NCBI GenBank assembly: GCA_947625475.1
Contig: CANQOL010000011.1
Coordinates: forward strand, 1 to 64,000
From: an uncultured Acetatifactor sp.
GTDB lineage: Bacteria; Bacillota; Clostridia; Lachnospirales; Lachnospiraceae
DNA: 64,000 nt
Direction of reading: 5' to 3'
The translations under genes were made by a program, and so were the position numbers. The notes below the pieces were generated by a model. The model worked only from the letters and a program-made list of their open reading frames with translations, made no database searches and had not been told where the DNA came from. Below are positions 33,458 to 42,151 of this stretch, piece after piece (position 1 is the stretch's first letter; each line of letters opens with the position of its first letter).

Positions 33458-34762
33458 TCAGTTCCCCTTTTCCTCGTCCCCTCTGTCATAGACCACCTTT
33501 CCGCCGCAGACGGTGGTCCGCACCACGCCACGCAGCTCCCAGCCCGCAAAGGGGGTGTTGGAGGATCTGGAGGCGAAATGGTCAAACACCTGGAGAGCGG
33601 CCGTATCCGCCAAAATCAGGTCCGCCGGGCCGCCCTCCGCCAGATATCCGGCGTCCAGGTGGTAGAGGGCCGCCGGATTGACGGTCATCTTGGCCAGAAG
33701 CTCCCTCATGGTCAGATAGCCTCCCTGCACCAGCACCGTAATCCCCAGGGGCAGGGCGGTCTCCAGGCCGATGATCCCGCTGGGGGCCTTGGTGATATCC
33801 TGCTCCTTCTCCCCGGCGGTGTGAGGGGCGTGGTCCGTGGCAATCAGATCTATGGTGCCGTCCTTCAGGCCCCGGATAATCGCCTGCCTGTCCTCCTCCT
33901 CCCGCAGAGGCGGGTTCATCTTGGCCAGCGTGCCCCAGCGGACAGCCGCCTCCTGGGTCAGGGTAAAGTGATGAGGGGCCGCCTCACCGTGAACGTTCCC
34001 GCCCTTTTCCTTTGCCTGCCGCAGCAGCTCCACCGCCTCCCGGGTGCTGATGTGCTGGATGTTGACACAGGCCCCTGTCTCCAGGGCCAGCTTCAGATCC
34101 CTCTCCACCAGAGTAATCTCCGCCTCCCGGGGGGAACCGCCGATCCCGTAGTAGGCGCTGGCGGCCCCCCGGTTGATCCCGTTGTTCTCTATGAGGGAGG
34201 GATCCTCCTCATGAAGGCTGAGGGGCATGTCCAGCTTCCTGACCCTCTCCATGGCCTCCCGCACCAGTCCGGGATCCATAAGAGGGGCCCCGTCATCCGT
34301 AAAGCCCGCCGCTCCCTGGGCCGCCAGGGCCTCCATGTCCGTCAGTTCCCTGCCCTGCATCCCCAGAGTCACATTGGCGCAGGTCTCCACATGGATCGGG
34401 GTCCGGCTGCCCTGCCTGCGCACAAAGGCCAGGGTCTCCCCGTTGTCCACCGGGGGCTTCGTGTTGGCCATGAGCACCACCGTGGTAAAGCCTCCCCGGG
34501 CCGCCGCCCCGGCCCCGGTAGAGATATCCTCCTTCTGGGTAAAACCCGGCTCCCGGAAGTGCACATGCACATCCACCAGCCCCGGCGCCACCAGCAGCCC
34601 CTCCGCCGGCAGGATCCGGCAGTTTTCCAGAATCCCGGGCTCCAGGGTTTCTCTGAGGTTCCTCCCAATCCTCTCGATCCGGTCCTCCCGTATGAAAATA
34701 TCGTAGTTCCCCTCCCGGCCGGACTTTGGGTCGATCAGGTAGCCGTTCTCGATCAGCAGCAT
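33458..34762 (-). CDS. pyrC: Dihydroorotase
   Basis: A 434-residue class I zinc amidohydrolase that closes carbamoyl-aspartate to dihydroorotate. Start at 34762 (MLLIENGYLIDPKSG), six bases after GGGGAGG. Metal motifs: VDVHVHFREPG near residue 60, histidines in NIQHISTREAVE and PHHFTLT, and ATDHAPH with the catalytic Asp. First gene of the pyr cluster; the 229-base region upstream has no PyrR-type attenuator that I could see. Confidence 0.95.
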   Translation of the reverse strand: MLLIENGYLIDPKSGREGNYDIFIREDRIERIGRNLRETLEPGILENCRILPAEGLLVAPGLVDVHVHFREPGFTQKEDISTGAGAAARGGFTTVVLMANTKPPVDNGETLAFVRRQGSRTPIHVETCANVTLGMQGRELTDMEALAAQGAAGFTDDGAPLMDPGLVREAMERVRKLDMPLSLHEEDPSLIENNGINRGAASAYYGIGGSPREAEITLVERDLKLALETGACVNIQHISTREAVELLRQAKEKGGNVHGEAAPHHFTLTQEAAVRWGTLAKMNPPLREEEDRQAIIRGLKDGTIDLIATDHAPHTAGEKEQDITKAPSGIIGLETALPLGITVLVQGGYLTMRELLAKMTVNPAALYHLDAGYLAEGGPADLILADTAALQVFDHFASRSSNTPFAGWELRGVVRTTVCGGKVVYDRGDEEKGN

Positions 34763-34991
34763 GTGTTTCCTCCCCGCCTTTTTCATTTCCTGCCGCGCTT
34801 TCCGGCAGCCCCTCCCGCGCCGCCCGCCCTTTTTTCGTTTTCCGGCAGGCCGGCGCATATTTGTCTTACTTATGTTACCATGTTTACAGGGAAAAGAAAA
34901 GATGCTTTCCGGAAGAAATGCGGGTGCCCGGGAGCCGGGAAGCGGGCCCTCTCTTTCTCCCGTTTCCCGGCCGAAGCCGCCAAAGGGCCCT

Positions 34992-35399
34992 CTACTCGCA
35001 GATGACCGTCTGATCCAGATGCTCGGTCTTGATCACAATGTAGGGGCAGGAGGGGGTGCCTCCCTTTTTGTCCCCGGTCTGGGGCCCCAGCAGGGTGGTC
35101 TGCACATAGATGGCATTCTCCGTCAGATACAGCTCCTCCACCGCGATGCTGTAGCCTCCCGTGGGCTGTTCCCCGTAGCCCACACATATGTAGAGGTTTT
35201 CATTGTCCGAGTAGGTGAGCTTGAATGCCTCCGTCTTGCGCTCCTCGATCATTGCCAGAAGCTCCTCGGGCATTTTCTCCTGGCTGAGCACCGTAAATTC
35301 CAGGTCTCGTAGCTTTACTCTTTCGCTGCTGCTGATCTGACACCCCGAGAGCACAAGGGCCAGCAGCACCCCCATCCACAGGACTATCGCTTTTTTCAT
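34992..35399 (-). CDS. Lipoprotein with PrcB-like domain
   Basis: A 135-residue lipoprotein. The signal MKKAIVLWMGVLLALVLSG ends in Cys20 (lipobox LSGC). The C-terminal part (FKLTYSDNENLYICVGYGEQ, PTGGYSIAVEELYLTENAIY, then TTLLGPQTGD) is the PrcB C-terminal domain, known from a protease complex subunit of Treponema and common in Clostridia with unknown role. It stands alone, between pyrC and divergent plsC. Confidence 0.82.
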   Translation of the reverse strand: MKKAIVLWMGVLLALVLSGCQISSSERVKLRDLEFTVLSQEKMPEELLAMIEERKTEAFKLTYSDNENLYICVGYGEQPTGGYSIAVEELYLTENAIYVQTTLLGPQTGDKKGGTPSCPYIVIKTEHLDQTVICE

Positions 35400-35507
35400 A
35401 GCCTTTACACCGTATCTGTATTTATTTTATCCTATGTACACCGGTGCAAAAATATGCTACACTGAGAAAGGCGGAGACCCCGCCCTACCACTTGCTTGGA
35501 GGTTTTT

Positions 35508-36275
35508 ATGATTCGCACGATTCTTGTGATCACCTTTTTGGTACTTTTCCTGGTTCTCTCCACCCCCCTGATGCTGGCGGAGTGGATCATCGGCAAATTC
35601 AACAAGCCCTTAAAGGACCGCAGCTCCCTGGCCATCGTCAGCTGGGCCTTCCGCTGGGTGCTGCGTCTGGCTGGCGTGCGGCTCCACGTAAAGGGGGAGG
35701 AAAATGTTCCCCTGGACACCCCTGTGCTCTATGTGGGCAATCACCGCAGCTATTTCGACATTGTCATCACCTACTGCCGGGTGCCCAGGCTCACCGGCTA
35801 TGTGGCCAAGAAGGAGATGCGCCTGATCCCCCTCCTGAACGTCTGGATGTACAACCTGCACTGCCTGTTCCTGGACCGCAGGGATATCAAGCAGGGCCTG
35901 AAGATCATTCTGGCCGCCATCGAAAAGGCGAAGGCCGGCATCTCCATCTGCATCTTCCCGGAGGGGACCCGCAACCGGACCGGGGAGCCCTTCCTTCCCT
36001 TCCATGAGGGGAGCTTCAAGGTGGCGGAGAAGGCAAACATTCCCGTGCTTCCCATGACATTGGTGAACACCGGGGCCATTTTGGAGGACCATTTCCCCTT
36101 TATCAAAAGCACGGACGTGATCCTGGAGTACGGCAAACCCATCCGCTTGAGCGAGCTTGACAAGGAGACCCGCCGGGCCCCGGGCAGCTATGTGCGGGGG
36201 ATTATCGAGAAGACCTACTATGAGAATCTAAAGGAGCTCTCCCAATACCGGAAGGTTCCTTCCTCAGAGAAATAA
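35508..36275 (+). CDS. plsC: 1-acyl-sn-glycerol-3-phosphate acyltransferase
   Basis: A 255-residue membrane-associated acyltransferase. Start at 35508, five bases after GGAGG. An N-terminal membrane helix (IRTILVITFLVLFLVLSTPL) is followed by the catalytic NHRSYFD (H-x4-D) and FPEGTRNRTGEP, which binds the phosphate. It makes phosphatidic acid from lysophosphatidic acid. A promoter (TGTACA, 17 bases, TACACT) is likely just upstream. Its 3' end overlaps the convergent GNAT gene by 74 bases. Confidence 0.94.
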   Translation: MIRTILVITFLVLFLVLSTPLMLAEWIIGKFNKPLKDRSSLAIVSWAFRWVLRLAGVRLHVKGEENVPLDTPVLYVGNHRSYFDIVITYCRVPRLTGYVAKKEMRLIPLLNVWMYNLHCLFLDRRDIKQGLKIILAAIEKAKAGISICIFPEGTRNRTGEPFLPFHEGSFKVAEKANIPVLPMTLVNTGAILEDHFPFIKSTDVILEYGKPIRLSELDKETRRAPGSYVRGIIEKTYYENLKELSQYRKVPSSEK

Positions 36276-37176
36276 CAGGATCCTGCCCCTGTCCCCAGAG
36301 AAGGGAGAGCTTATCCTCCGCCGTCTCCCCCTCCGGATGAAAGCCCAGCCGGCGGGCCAGCGCCAGAGAGGGGATATTGTCCCTGTGAATGACGGCCCGG
36401 ACCCCTGCAAATCCAAGCTCCCCCCGGGCGTAATCCAGGATGGCCCGGCAGACCTCGCTCCCCAGCCCCCGGCGCTGCCAGGGCGACCCTATCAGGTATC
36501 CAAGCTCCGGTATCTCCCCCTGCCCGGGCATGATCCCCGCCCGTCCTATGACCTCCCCGGTCTCCTTCAAAACCACTGTCCAGATGCCGAATTCCAGATA
36601 AGCGTACACCTTTTGGGCATACTCCCGCACATAGGCCCTGCCCCAGCTCTCCTGAGAGAAGGGGGGATCCGTCCAGGCCGCGGCTGCGGGATCCCCGTAC
36701 AGGGCGCACAGGGCCGGCACATCCTCCACACCCATCTCCCTCACCAGACAGCGCTCCGTCTCCAGAATATCCCATGGGATCCCCGCGAAACGCCGGTAAA
36801 CCCGTTCCAGGTACTCCGGCTCCACCTCGCCGGCCCCCTCCATCACATAGCGGATGCCGGGAAAGGCCTCCTTCCGATTCCCCGGATGGGAGTACCCCAG
36901 CACCGGGCGGCCCTCCGCCTGCAGACTTCGCAGGAGGGCCCCGCAGTCTGACACGTACAAAGCGCCTGCCGCCTCCCGGGCCCTTCCACTGACGGGCGGC
37001 GCGGGAGCCTTCTCACCGGCAGCCTTCTCCCTGCCCGGCCTGAACTTCTCCCAGGCGGGCCAGAGGCTTGGGATGCCCTCCCTCTCCATTCTCCCGGCCA
37101 GGATCCCGGCCTGGCCCTTCCCCTCGGGATGCTCCAATATCCAAATGATTTCTTTTAATTTGTAGTTTGCTTTCAT
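36202..37176 (-). CDS. GNAT acetyltransferase with N-terminal HAD-like domain
   Basis: A 324-residue two-domain protein. The first about 130 residues (KLKEIIWILEHPEGKG, ALYVSDCGALLRSLQAEG, RPVLGYSHPGNRKEAFPGIR) look like a HAD/phosphoglycolate-type helper domain that accompanies GNAT domains in Lachnospiraceae. Then comes the GNAT domain: TERCLVREMGVEDVPALCAL and IGSPWQRRGLGSEVCRAIL with the acetyl-CoA loop (QRRGLG). The substrate is unknown. The last 24 codons lie antisense to the end of plsC. An insertion rich in Ala and Pro (about 50-70) is another low-complexity loop. Confidence 0.82.
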   Translation of the reverse strand: MKANYKLKEIIWILEHPEGKGQAGILAGRMEREGIPSLWPAWEKFRPGREKAAGEKAPAPPVSGRAREAAGALYVSDCGALLRSLQAEGRPVLGYSHPGNRKEAFPGIRYVMEGAGEVEPEYLERVYRRFAGIPWDILETERCLVREMGVEDVPALCALYGDPAAAAWTDPPFSQESWGRAYVREYAQKVYAYLEFGIWTVVLKETGEVIGRAGIMPGQGEIPELGYLIGSPWQRRGLGSEVCRAILDYARGELGFAGVRAVIHRDNIPSLALARRLGFHPEGETAEDKLSLLWGQGQDPVISLRKEPSGIGRAPLDSHSRSSR

Positions 37177-37367
37177 TTTTCCTTTACGTCCTGACAGTTT
37201 TCGGGTATGATAAGGGATATGGATACTGCGGACTGCCCCGCGGCCTGATCATACCACGGATTGCCCCGTCTGAAAAGAGGGAGCGGGGCGGGTTCCACAG
37301 AAAATGTAACGATTCCGCGGCAAGCCAAGCCGTCATCAAAAATCCAGGAAAGGCAGGGCATACAGCC

Positions 37368-37889
37368 ATGACACAAAATCCCATCGTAACCATCACCATG
37401 GAAAACGGAGACCGGATCCGGATCGAGCTCTACCCCGAGAAGGCCCCCATCTCCGTCAACAACTTTATCAGCCTGGTTCAAAAGGGCTTCTACGACGGCC
37501 TGATCTTCCACCGGGTCATCCGGGGCTTCATGATCCAGGGCGGCGACCCCGAGGGCACCGGCATGGGCGGCCCCGGCTACAGCATCAAGGGAGAATTTGC
37601 CCAGAACGGCGTCCCCAACGACCTAAAGCACACGGAGGGGGTTCTCTCCATGGCGCGCAGCATGCACCCGGACTCCGCCGGCAGCCAGTTTTTCATCATG
37701 CACAAGGATGCCCCCCACCTGGACGGCGCCTACGCGGCCTTCGGCAAGGTGATCGAGGGCATGGAGGCAGTGGACAGAATTGCCGAGACGCCCACAGACT
37801 ACAGCGACATGCCCCTGACAGAGCAGATGATGAAGAAGGTTACCGTGGAAACCTTCGGGGTGGATTACCCGGAGCCGGAGAAGCTCTGA
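37368..37889 (+). CDS. Cyclophilin-type peptidyl-prolyl isomerase
   Basis: A 173-residue cytoplasmic PPIase with the cyclophilin core: ISVNNFISLVQKGFYDGLIF, HRVIRGFMIQGGDPEGTGMG, GPGYSIKGEF, GVLSMARSMHPDSAGSQFFI and YAAFGKVIEGMEAVD. Arg and Phe/Gln of the active site are present. Start at 37368 is chosen by homology (MTQNPIVTITMENGD); its ribosome site is weak. No signal peptide. Confidence 0.94.
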   Translation: MTQNPIVTITMENGDRIRIELYPEKAPISVNNFISLVQKGFYDGLIFHRVIRGFMIQGGDPEGTGMGGPGYSIKGEFAQNGVPNDLKHTEGVLSMARSMHPDSAGSQFFIMHKDAPHLDGAYAAFGKVIEGMEAVDRIAETPTDYSDMPLTEQMMKKVTVETFGVDYPEPEKL

Positions 37890-38043
37890 CGCTCCCTGTG
37901 TTCATATTTTGTTTACAAATCATTCAAGTTTTTTTTAATTACTACTCACGGTTTATACATTTCTTTCCCATATACTAGAATCACAGAGAGCAAAAAATGT
38001 GGCCGCAACAGTTTTTGTTTACAAATAACTTTTTCATAATAAG

Positions 38044-38080
38044 TGCCGGGTAAGCCAGTTACCCGGCATCCTCCCTTTTT
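38044..38080 (+). terminator. Hairpin terminator
   Basis: TGCCGGGTAA / TTACCCGGCA stem with five-base loop, then TCCTCCC and a T run. Probably ends the cyclophilin transcript or a short transcript from the 14-mer region. Confidence 0.65.
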
Positions 38081-38102
38081 GGGGGGATTTTTTATTTTTT
38101 TC

Positions 38103-38171
38103 TTGACCTCCGGCGCTTTCCTATTATATGATGGTACTGTTACAAGGGCGTAATAGTTTGTTTATTGCGCC
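38103..38171 (+). promoter_or_regulatory. Promoter and leader hairpin of the alanine/glycine symporter gene
   Basis: TTGACC (38103-38108), 16-base spacer, TATATG (38125-38130). About 16 bases downstream lies a stem GGCGTAATA / TATTGCGCC (38147-38171) followed by CTTTTCTT, which looks like a short attenuator. Confidence 0.55.
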
Positions 38172-38215
38172 TTTTCTTGTATCATAAATTTTTTTAGATG
38201 AGAATGGAGAGTATT

Positions 38216-39667
38216 ATGAAAATGATTGCCGATGTAATCGCAACCGTCAACGGTTACCTGAACGACTTCATCTGGGGGCCCATCATGCTGGTCTTTTTCC
38301 TGCTGGTGGGGCTGATGTTCACCGTCAGGACCAAGGTGTTCCAGATCAGCCACATCAAGGACTGGCTGGACGTGACCTTCCTGCAGCTGTTCCGCAAGGG
38401 CAACAAGAAGGTGCTTCGCACAAACGACAAGCACTCCATCTCCCAGTTCCAGTCCCTGTGCACCGCCCTGGCCGCCACCATCGGGGTTGGCAATATCTCC
38501 GGCGTGGCCGTGGCACTGGCCCTGGGCGGACCCGGCGCCATCTTCTGGATGTGGCTCTCCGCCTTCCTGGGCATGATGACCAACTACGCGGAGAACACGC
38601 TGGGCATCAAATACCGCTACAAGAACGAGAAGGGCAACTGGGTGGGCGGCGCCATGATCTACATTGAAAAGGGTCTTGGCTGGAAGTGGCTGGCCGTGAT
38701 CTTCTCCGTGTTCTGTATGCTGGCCTCCTTCGGCATCGGCAATATGTCCCAGGGCAATGAGATTGCCAACGGCCTGAAGAACTCCTTCGGCATCCCCTCC
38801 TGGATCAGCGCCCTTCTGATCATGGTGCTGGCCGGGCTGGTGATCATCGGCGGCATCAAGCGCATTGCCTCCGTGGCGGAAAAGATCGTGCCCTTTATGG
38901 CCGTCACCTACATCCTGGGGGCCCTGATCATTATCGGCTGCAACATCACCGCCCTGCCGGGGGCTTTTGCCTCCATCTTCCGCAACGCCTTCAACTTTTC
39001 CTCCGCCGCCGGCGGCGTGGCGGGCTTTACCATTATGATCGCCATGAGGCGGGGAATCTCCCGGGGCGTGTTCTCCAACGAGGCGGGCCTGGGTTCCTCC
39101 GTGATGGTGCACTCCGCCTCCGATGTGAAGGAGCCTGTAATCCAGGGCATGTGGGGCATCTTTGAGGTCTTTGCGGACACTCTGGTGGTCTGCACCATGA
39201 CCGCCATGACCATTCTCACCTCCGGGGTTTACGACGGGGCCGAGTACGCGGCCTACATCGGCAAGGACCTGCCAGAGCACTTAAAGAGCGGCGTGGCCCT
39301 GACCAGCGCGGCCTTCGAGTCCGTCTTCGGCAGCCTGGGTGGCAAGTTCATCTCCGTGGCGGTGATGCTCTTTGCCTTCACCACCATCCTGGGCTGGTCC
39401 TACTACGGGGAGAGGGCCATCGAGTATCTCTTCGGCCTGAAGGCGGTTCCCATCTACAAGGTGATTTTCATTCTGGTGATCTTCGTGGGCTGCAACGCCT
39501 CTCTGAAGCTGGTGGTGGATATCTCCGACACCTTCAACGGCTTCATGGCCCTGCCCAACCTGATCGCCGTCACCCTTCTCTCCGGCCAGGTGATCCAGAT
39601 GACCAAGGATTACATCGCCCGGGTGCGCTCCGGCAAGGAGACCGTGGAGGGCGAGGAGGTGGCCTGA
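38216..39667 (+). CDS. Sodium:alanine/glycine symporter (AGCS family)
   Basis: A 483-residue transporter with about eleven helices. The start at 38216 (MKMIADVIATVNGYLNDFIW) has GGAG six bases upstream inside the longer frame. ALAATIGVGNISGVAVALALGGPGA is the AGCS signature, followed by MWLSAFLGMMTNYAENTLGI and GISRGVFSNEAGLGSSVMVH. The family imports alanine or glycine with Na+ (AlsT, DagA). A leader hairpin precedes it. Confidence 0.94.
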   Translation: MKMIADVIATVNGYLNDFIWGPIMLVFFLLVGLMFTVRTKVFQISHIKDWLDVTFLQLFRKGNKKVLRTNDKHSISQFQSLCTALAATIGVGNISGVAVALALGGPGAIFWMWLSAFLGMMTNYAENTLGIKYRYKNEKGNWVGGAMIYIEKGLGWKWLAVIFSVFCMLASFGIGNMSQGNEIANGLKNSFGIPSWISALLIMVLAGLVIIGGIKRIASVAEKIVPFMAVTYILGALIIIGCNITALPGAFASIFRNAFNFSSAAGGVAGFTIMIAMRRGISRGVFSNEAGLGSSVMVHSASDVKEPVIQGMWGIFEVFADTLVVCTMTAMTILTSGVYDGAEYAAYIGKDLPEHLKSGVALTSAAFESVFGSLGGKFISVAVMLFAFTTILGWSYYGERAIEYLFGLKAVPIYKVIFILVIFVGCNASLKLVVDISDTFNGFMALPNLIAVTLLSGQVIQMTKDYIARVRSGKETVEGEEVA

Positions 39668-39686
39668 GCCGTCCTCCGGTAAAGGC

Positions 39687-39801
39687 GGCGCGGTTCCCGG
39701 CTGGATACGGCCGGTTCCCGAAAAACGGCGCGGTTCCCGGCCAGGCCAGCGCCAGTTCCCGAAAACGGCGCGGTTCCCGGTCAGGATACGGCCGGTTTTT
39801 C
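39687..39801. repeat. 40-bp direct tandem repeat, 2.9 copies, non-coding
   Basis: Units start at 39687, 39727 and 39767 with GGCGCGGTTCCCGG; copies differ at several sites. They lie between the symporter gene and the fba promoter, in a 304-base stretch without a gene. Confidence 0.85.
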
Positions 39802-39811
39802 CAGAATATGC

Positions 39812-39840
39812 TTGCACGCGGACAGCCTTTAGGGTATAAT
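39812..39840 (+). promoter_or_regulatory. Sigma-A-type promoter of fba
   Basis: TTGCAC (39812-39817), 17-base spacer, TATAAT (39835-39840), 131 bases before the fba start. A near-consensus promoter, as expected for a glycolytic gene. Confidence 0.8.
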
Positions 39841-39971
39841 GTGCACAAGACCTGAATGTCTGCCGCTCCCTGGCAGGGTGGGACTCCGGCCCGCGGATGC
39901 AGGAAGGAAAAGGCCCGCACTGTCCGATCCGGCAGCCGGTCACAATATTATCAGGAAAGGTGGTAATGACA

Positions 39972-40940
39972 ATGCCATTAGTTACAACAAAAGAAATGTT
40001 TGCCAAGGCATACAACGGCGGCTATGCGGTTGGCGCATTCAATGTGAACAACATGGAGATCGTCCAGGGCATCACGGAGGCAGCCGGCGAGCTGAACAGC
40101 CCCGTGATCCTTCAGGTATCCAAGGGTGCGAGAGCCTATGCCAACCATACCTATCTGGTTAAGCTGGTGGAGGCCGCTGTGGAGGAAAATCCTCAGATCC
40201 CCATCGCCCTGCATCTGGATCACGGCGATACCTTTGAGCTGTGCAAATCCTGCATCGACGGCGGCTTCACCTCCGTCATGATCGACGCATCCTCCAAGCC
40301 CTTTGAGGAAAACATTGCCCTGACCAAGCAGGTGGTTGAGTACGCTCACGACAAGGGCGTGGTGGTAGAGGCCGAGCTGGGCACCCTCTCCGGCGTGGAG
40401 GACGAGGTTTCCGTGGAGGCCGGCCATGAAGCCTACACCCGTCCCGAGGAGGTGGAGGAATTCGTTTCCCGGACCGGATGCGACTCCCTGGCCATCGCCA
40501 TCGGCACCTCCCACGGCGCATATAAGTTTACGGCCGCTCAGTGCACCAGAAACGCGGACGGCGTCCTGGTTCCCCCTCCCCTTCGCTTCGACGTGCTGGA
40601 GGAGTGCATTAAGCGTCTTCCCGGCTTCCCCATCGTACTGCACGGCTCTTCCTCCGTTCCTCAGGAGTTTGTGAAGATGGTCAACCAGTACGGCGGCAAC
40701 ATGCCGGATGCAGTGGGCATCCCTGAAGAGCAGCTGCGCAAGGCGGCTCAGCTGGCTGTGTGTAAGATTAATATCGACTCCGATATCCGTCTGGCCATGA
40801 CCGGCAACATCCGCAAGTACTTTGCGGAGCATCCGGATCACTTTGATCCCCGCCAGTATTTGAAGCCCGCCCGTCAGGCGGTCAAGGACATGGTTGCTCA
40901 CAAAATCATCCATGTTTTGGGCTCCAACGGCAAGGCCTGA
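39972..40940 (+). CDS. fba: Class II fructose-bisphosphate aldolase
   Basis: A 322-residue zinc aldolase of glycolysis. The start at 39972 (MPLVTTKEMFAKAYNGGYAV) has AAAGGTGG eight bases upstream; an ATG six bases earlier is possible. ALHLDHGDTFELCKSCIDGG (zinc His and catalytic Asp), VVVEAELGTLSGVED, IGTSHGAYKF and LHGSSSVPQEF are diagnostic, and KINIDSDIRLA binds the substrate phosphate. Single-gene transcript between a strong promoter and a strong terminator. Confidence 0.96.
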   Translation: MPLVTTKEMFAKAYNGGYAVGAFNVNNMEIVQGITEAAGELNSPVILQVSKGARAYANHTYLVKLVEAAVEENPQIPIALHLDHGDTFELCKSCIDGGFTSVMIDASSKPFEENIALTKQVVEYAHDKGVVVEAELGTLSGVEDEVSVEAGHEAYTRPEEVEEFVSRTGCDSLAIAIGTSHGAYKFTAAQCTRNADGVLVPPPLRFDVLEECIKRLPGFPIVLHGSSSVPQEFVKMVNQYGGNMPDAVGIPEEQLRKAAQLAVCKINIDSDIRLAMTGNIRKYFAEHPDHFDPRQYLKPARQAVKDMVAHKIIHVLGSNGKA

Positions 40941-40962
40941 TCTCTCGACTTGATTTGAAAAG

Positions 40963-41010
40963 GGCCGGCGCCTTTGCGAAACATGTTTCGCAGGGCGCCG
41001 GCCTTTTTTT
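40963..41010 (+). terminator. Terminator of fba
   Basis: Long stem GGCCGGCGCC / GGCGCCGGCC, with an inner TGCGAAAC/GTTTCGCA stem, then seven T. Confidence 0.92.
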
Positions 41011-41044
41011 GTCACCGGGTGGACTGTCATCGGGAGAGCTGGCA

Positions 41045-41974
41045 TCAGGAGGGAAGCCGGCCGGCCTCCGTTCCCTGGAACAGACTCTCCACCCGGATGG
41101 TGATGCCCTTGTGCCGGTTCTGGATATGCACCCTTTCGTGGCTTCCCCCATACTCCCCGTCCCGGGTCCAGGCCAGAGGTTCGCTGCTCTCCACCACCAG
41201 ATCCGAGGCGTGGAAGCAGTACATGGACTGGGCGTCAATATCCCGGTCCACCAGGGCCGCGATCAGACGGTTCAGCTCCAGGGGCGTCCTGGGCAGCTTG
41301 ATCAAAGTCACCTCAAAGACGCCGTCGTCCAGGACCACATTCCTGCCTGTGATGCGCTTAAAGCCCCCCACAGAGACCGAGTTGGTGATCATGCCGAAAA
41401 TAAAATCGTCCTCAATGACCTTTTCCCCGGCCGTGACCTTCAGACGGTAGGATTTGATGGAGGTCAAAAGCTTCATGCCCTCCAGCAGATAGGCCATATG
41501 CCCCAGCACATTCTTGATCTCCTGGTCCGTGGCGTAGGAGACCTCCGTGAAGAGGCCGAAGGCCGCCACATACACAAAAATATCCTCATTGAAAATCCCC
41601 ACGTCGCAGGCAAAATTTCTGCCCTCCACCGCAATCCGGGCCGCCTGCTTCATGTTTTTGGGAAGATTCAGGCTGCCCCCGAAATCGTTGGTGCTCCCGG
41701 CGGGGATATACCCGATGGGGATCTGGATCCCGCTCTCCACCACGCCGGTGACCACCTCGTCCAGGGTGCCGTCCCCTCCGCTGCACACCACCATATCGTA
41801 ACCCGGCTCCCTATCCTTCACATAGGCGGTGCCGTCCCCTCTGCGCAGGGTAGGACGCACGGTGACCTCATACCCTCCCGCCTCGAAGATCTCCAAAATA
41901 TCCGACAGTTTTCCCTTGATCTGGGCCTTGCCTGCCCTGGGATTGTATACAAACAGCATTTTCTTTTTTTCCAT
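41045..41974 (-). CDS. Diacylglycerol kinase-family lipid kinase
   Basis: A 309-residue kinase of the DgkB/YegS family. MLFVYNPRAGKAQIKGKLSD, VVCSGGDGTLDEVVTG (GGDGT nucleotide loop) and GYIPAGSTNDFGGSLNLP are the family blocks. It phosphorylates diacylglycerol or a related lipid at the membrane. It follows the Crh-like gene at 177 bases; co-transcription is possible. Exact lipid not determinable. Confidence 0.9.
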   Translation of the reverse strand: MEKKKMLFVYNPRAGKAQIKGKLSDILEIFEAGGYEVTVRPTLRRGDGTAYVKDREPGYDMVVCSGGDGTLDEVVTGVVESGIQIPIGYIPAGSTNDFGGSLNLPKNMKQAARIAVEGRNFACDVGIFNEDIFVYVAAFGLFTEVSYATDQEIKNVLGHMAYLLEGMKLLTSIKSYRLKVTAGEKVIEDDFIFGMITNSVSVGGFKRITGRNVVLDDGVFEVTLIKLPRTPLELNRLIAALVDRDIDAQSMYCFHASDLVVESSEPLAWTRDGEYGGSHERVHIQNRHKGITIRVESLFQGTEAGRLPS

Positions 41975-42151
41975 GGCTGTCCCTCTCTTGAAGCGCTGCC
42001 CTTCCTTCCATGCAGGGCCTTTGTCTCAGGCCTTCCTTTCGCTCCCCGATGAATATAAACGGAATCCGCAGATTGCTCCACAGATTCCGTCTGATTGCCG
42101 GCCGCCGGAGGTCCGAAAAACATGTCCCCCGTCCCTTTTTCTGTCGTTTTC

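Larger units (their letters stand above)
37890..38215. other. Gene-free region between cyclophilin gene and symporter gene
   Basis: The 326 bases hold no gene. They contain two identical 14-mers TTTTGTTTACAAAT (37907-37920 and 38013-38026), a hairpin terminator, a sigma-A-type promoter and a second hairpin followed by T residues. Confidence 0.8.

Noticed and set aside
39687..39801. CRISPR-like 40-bp repeat
   Set aside because: Copies are directly adjacent with no spacers and there are no cas genes in the window.
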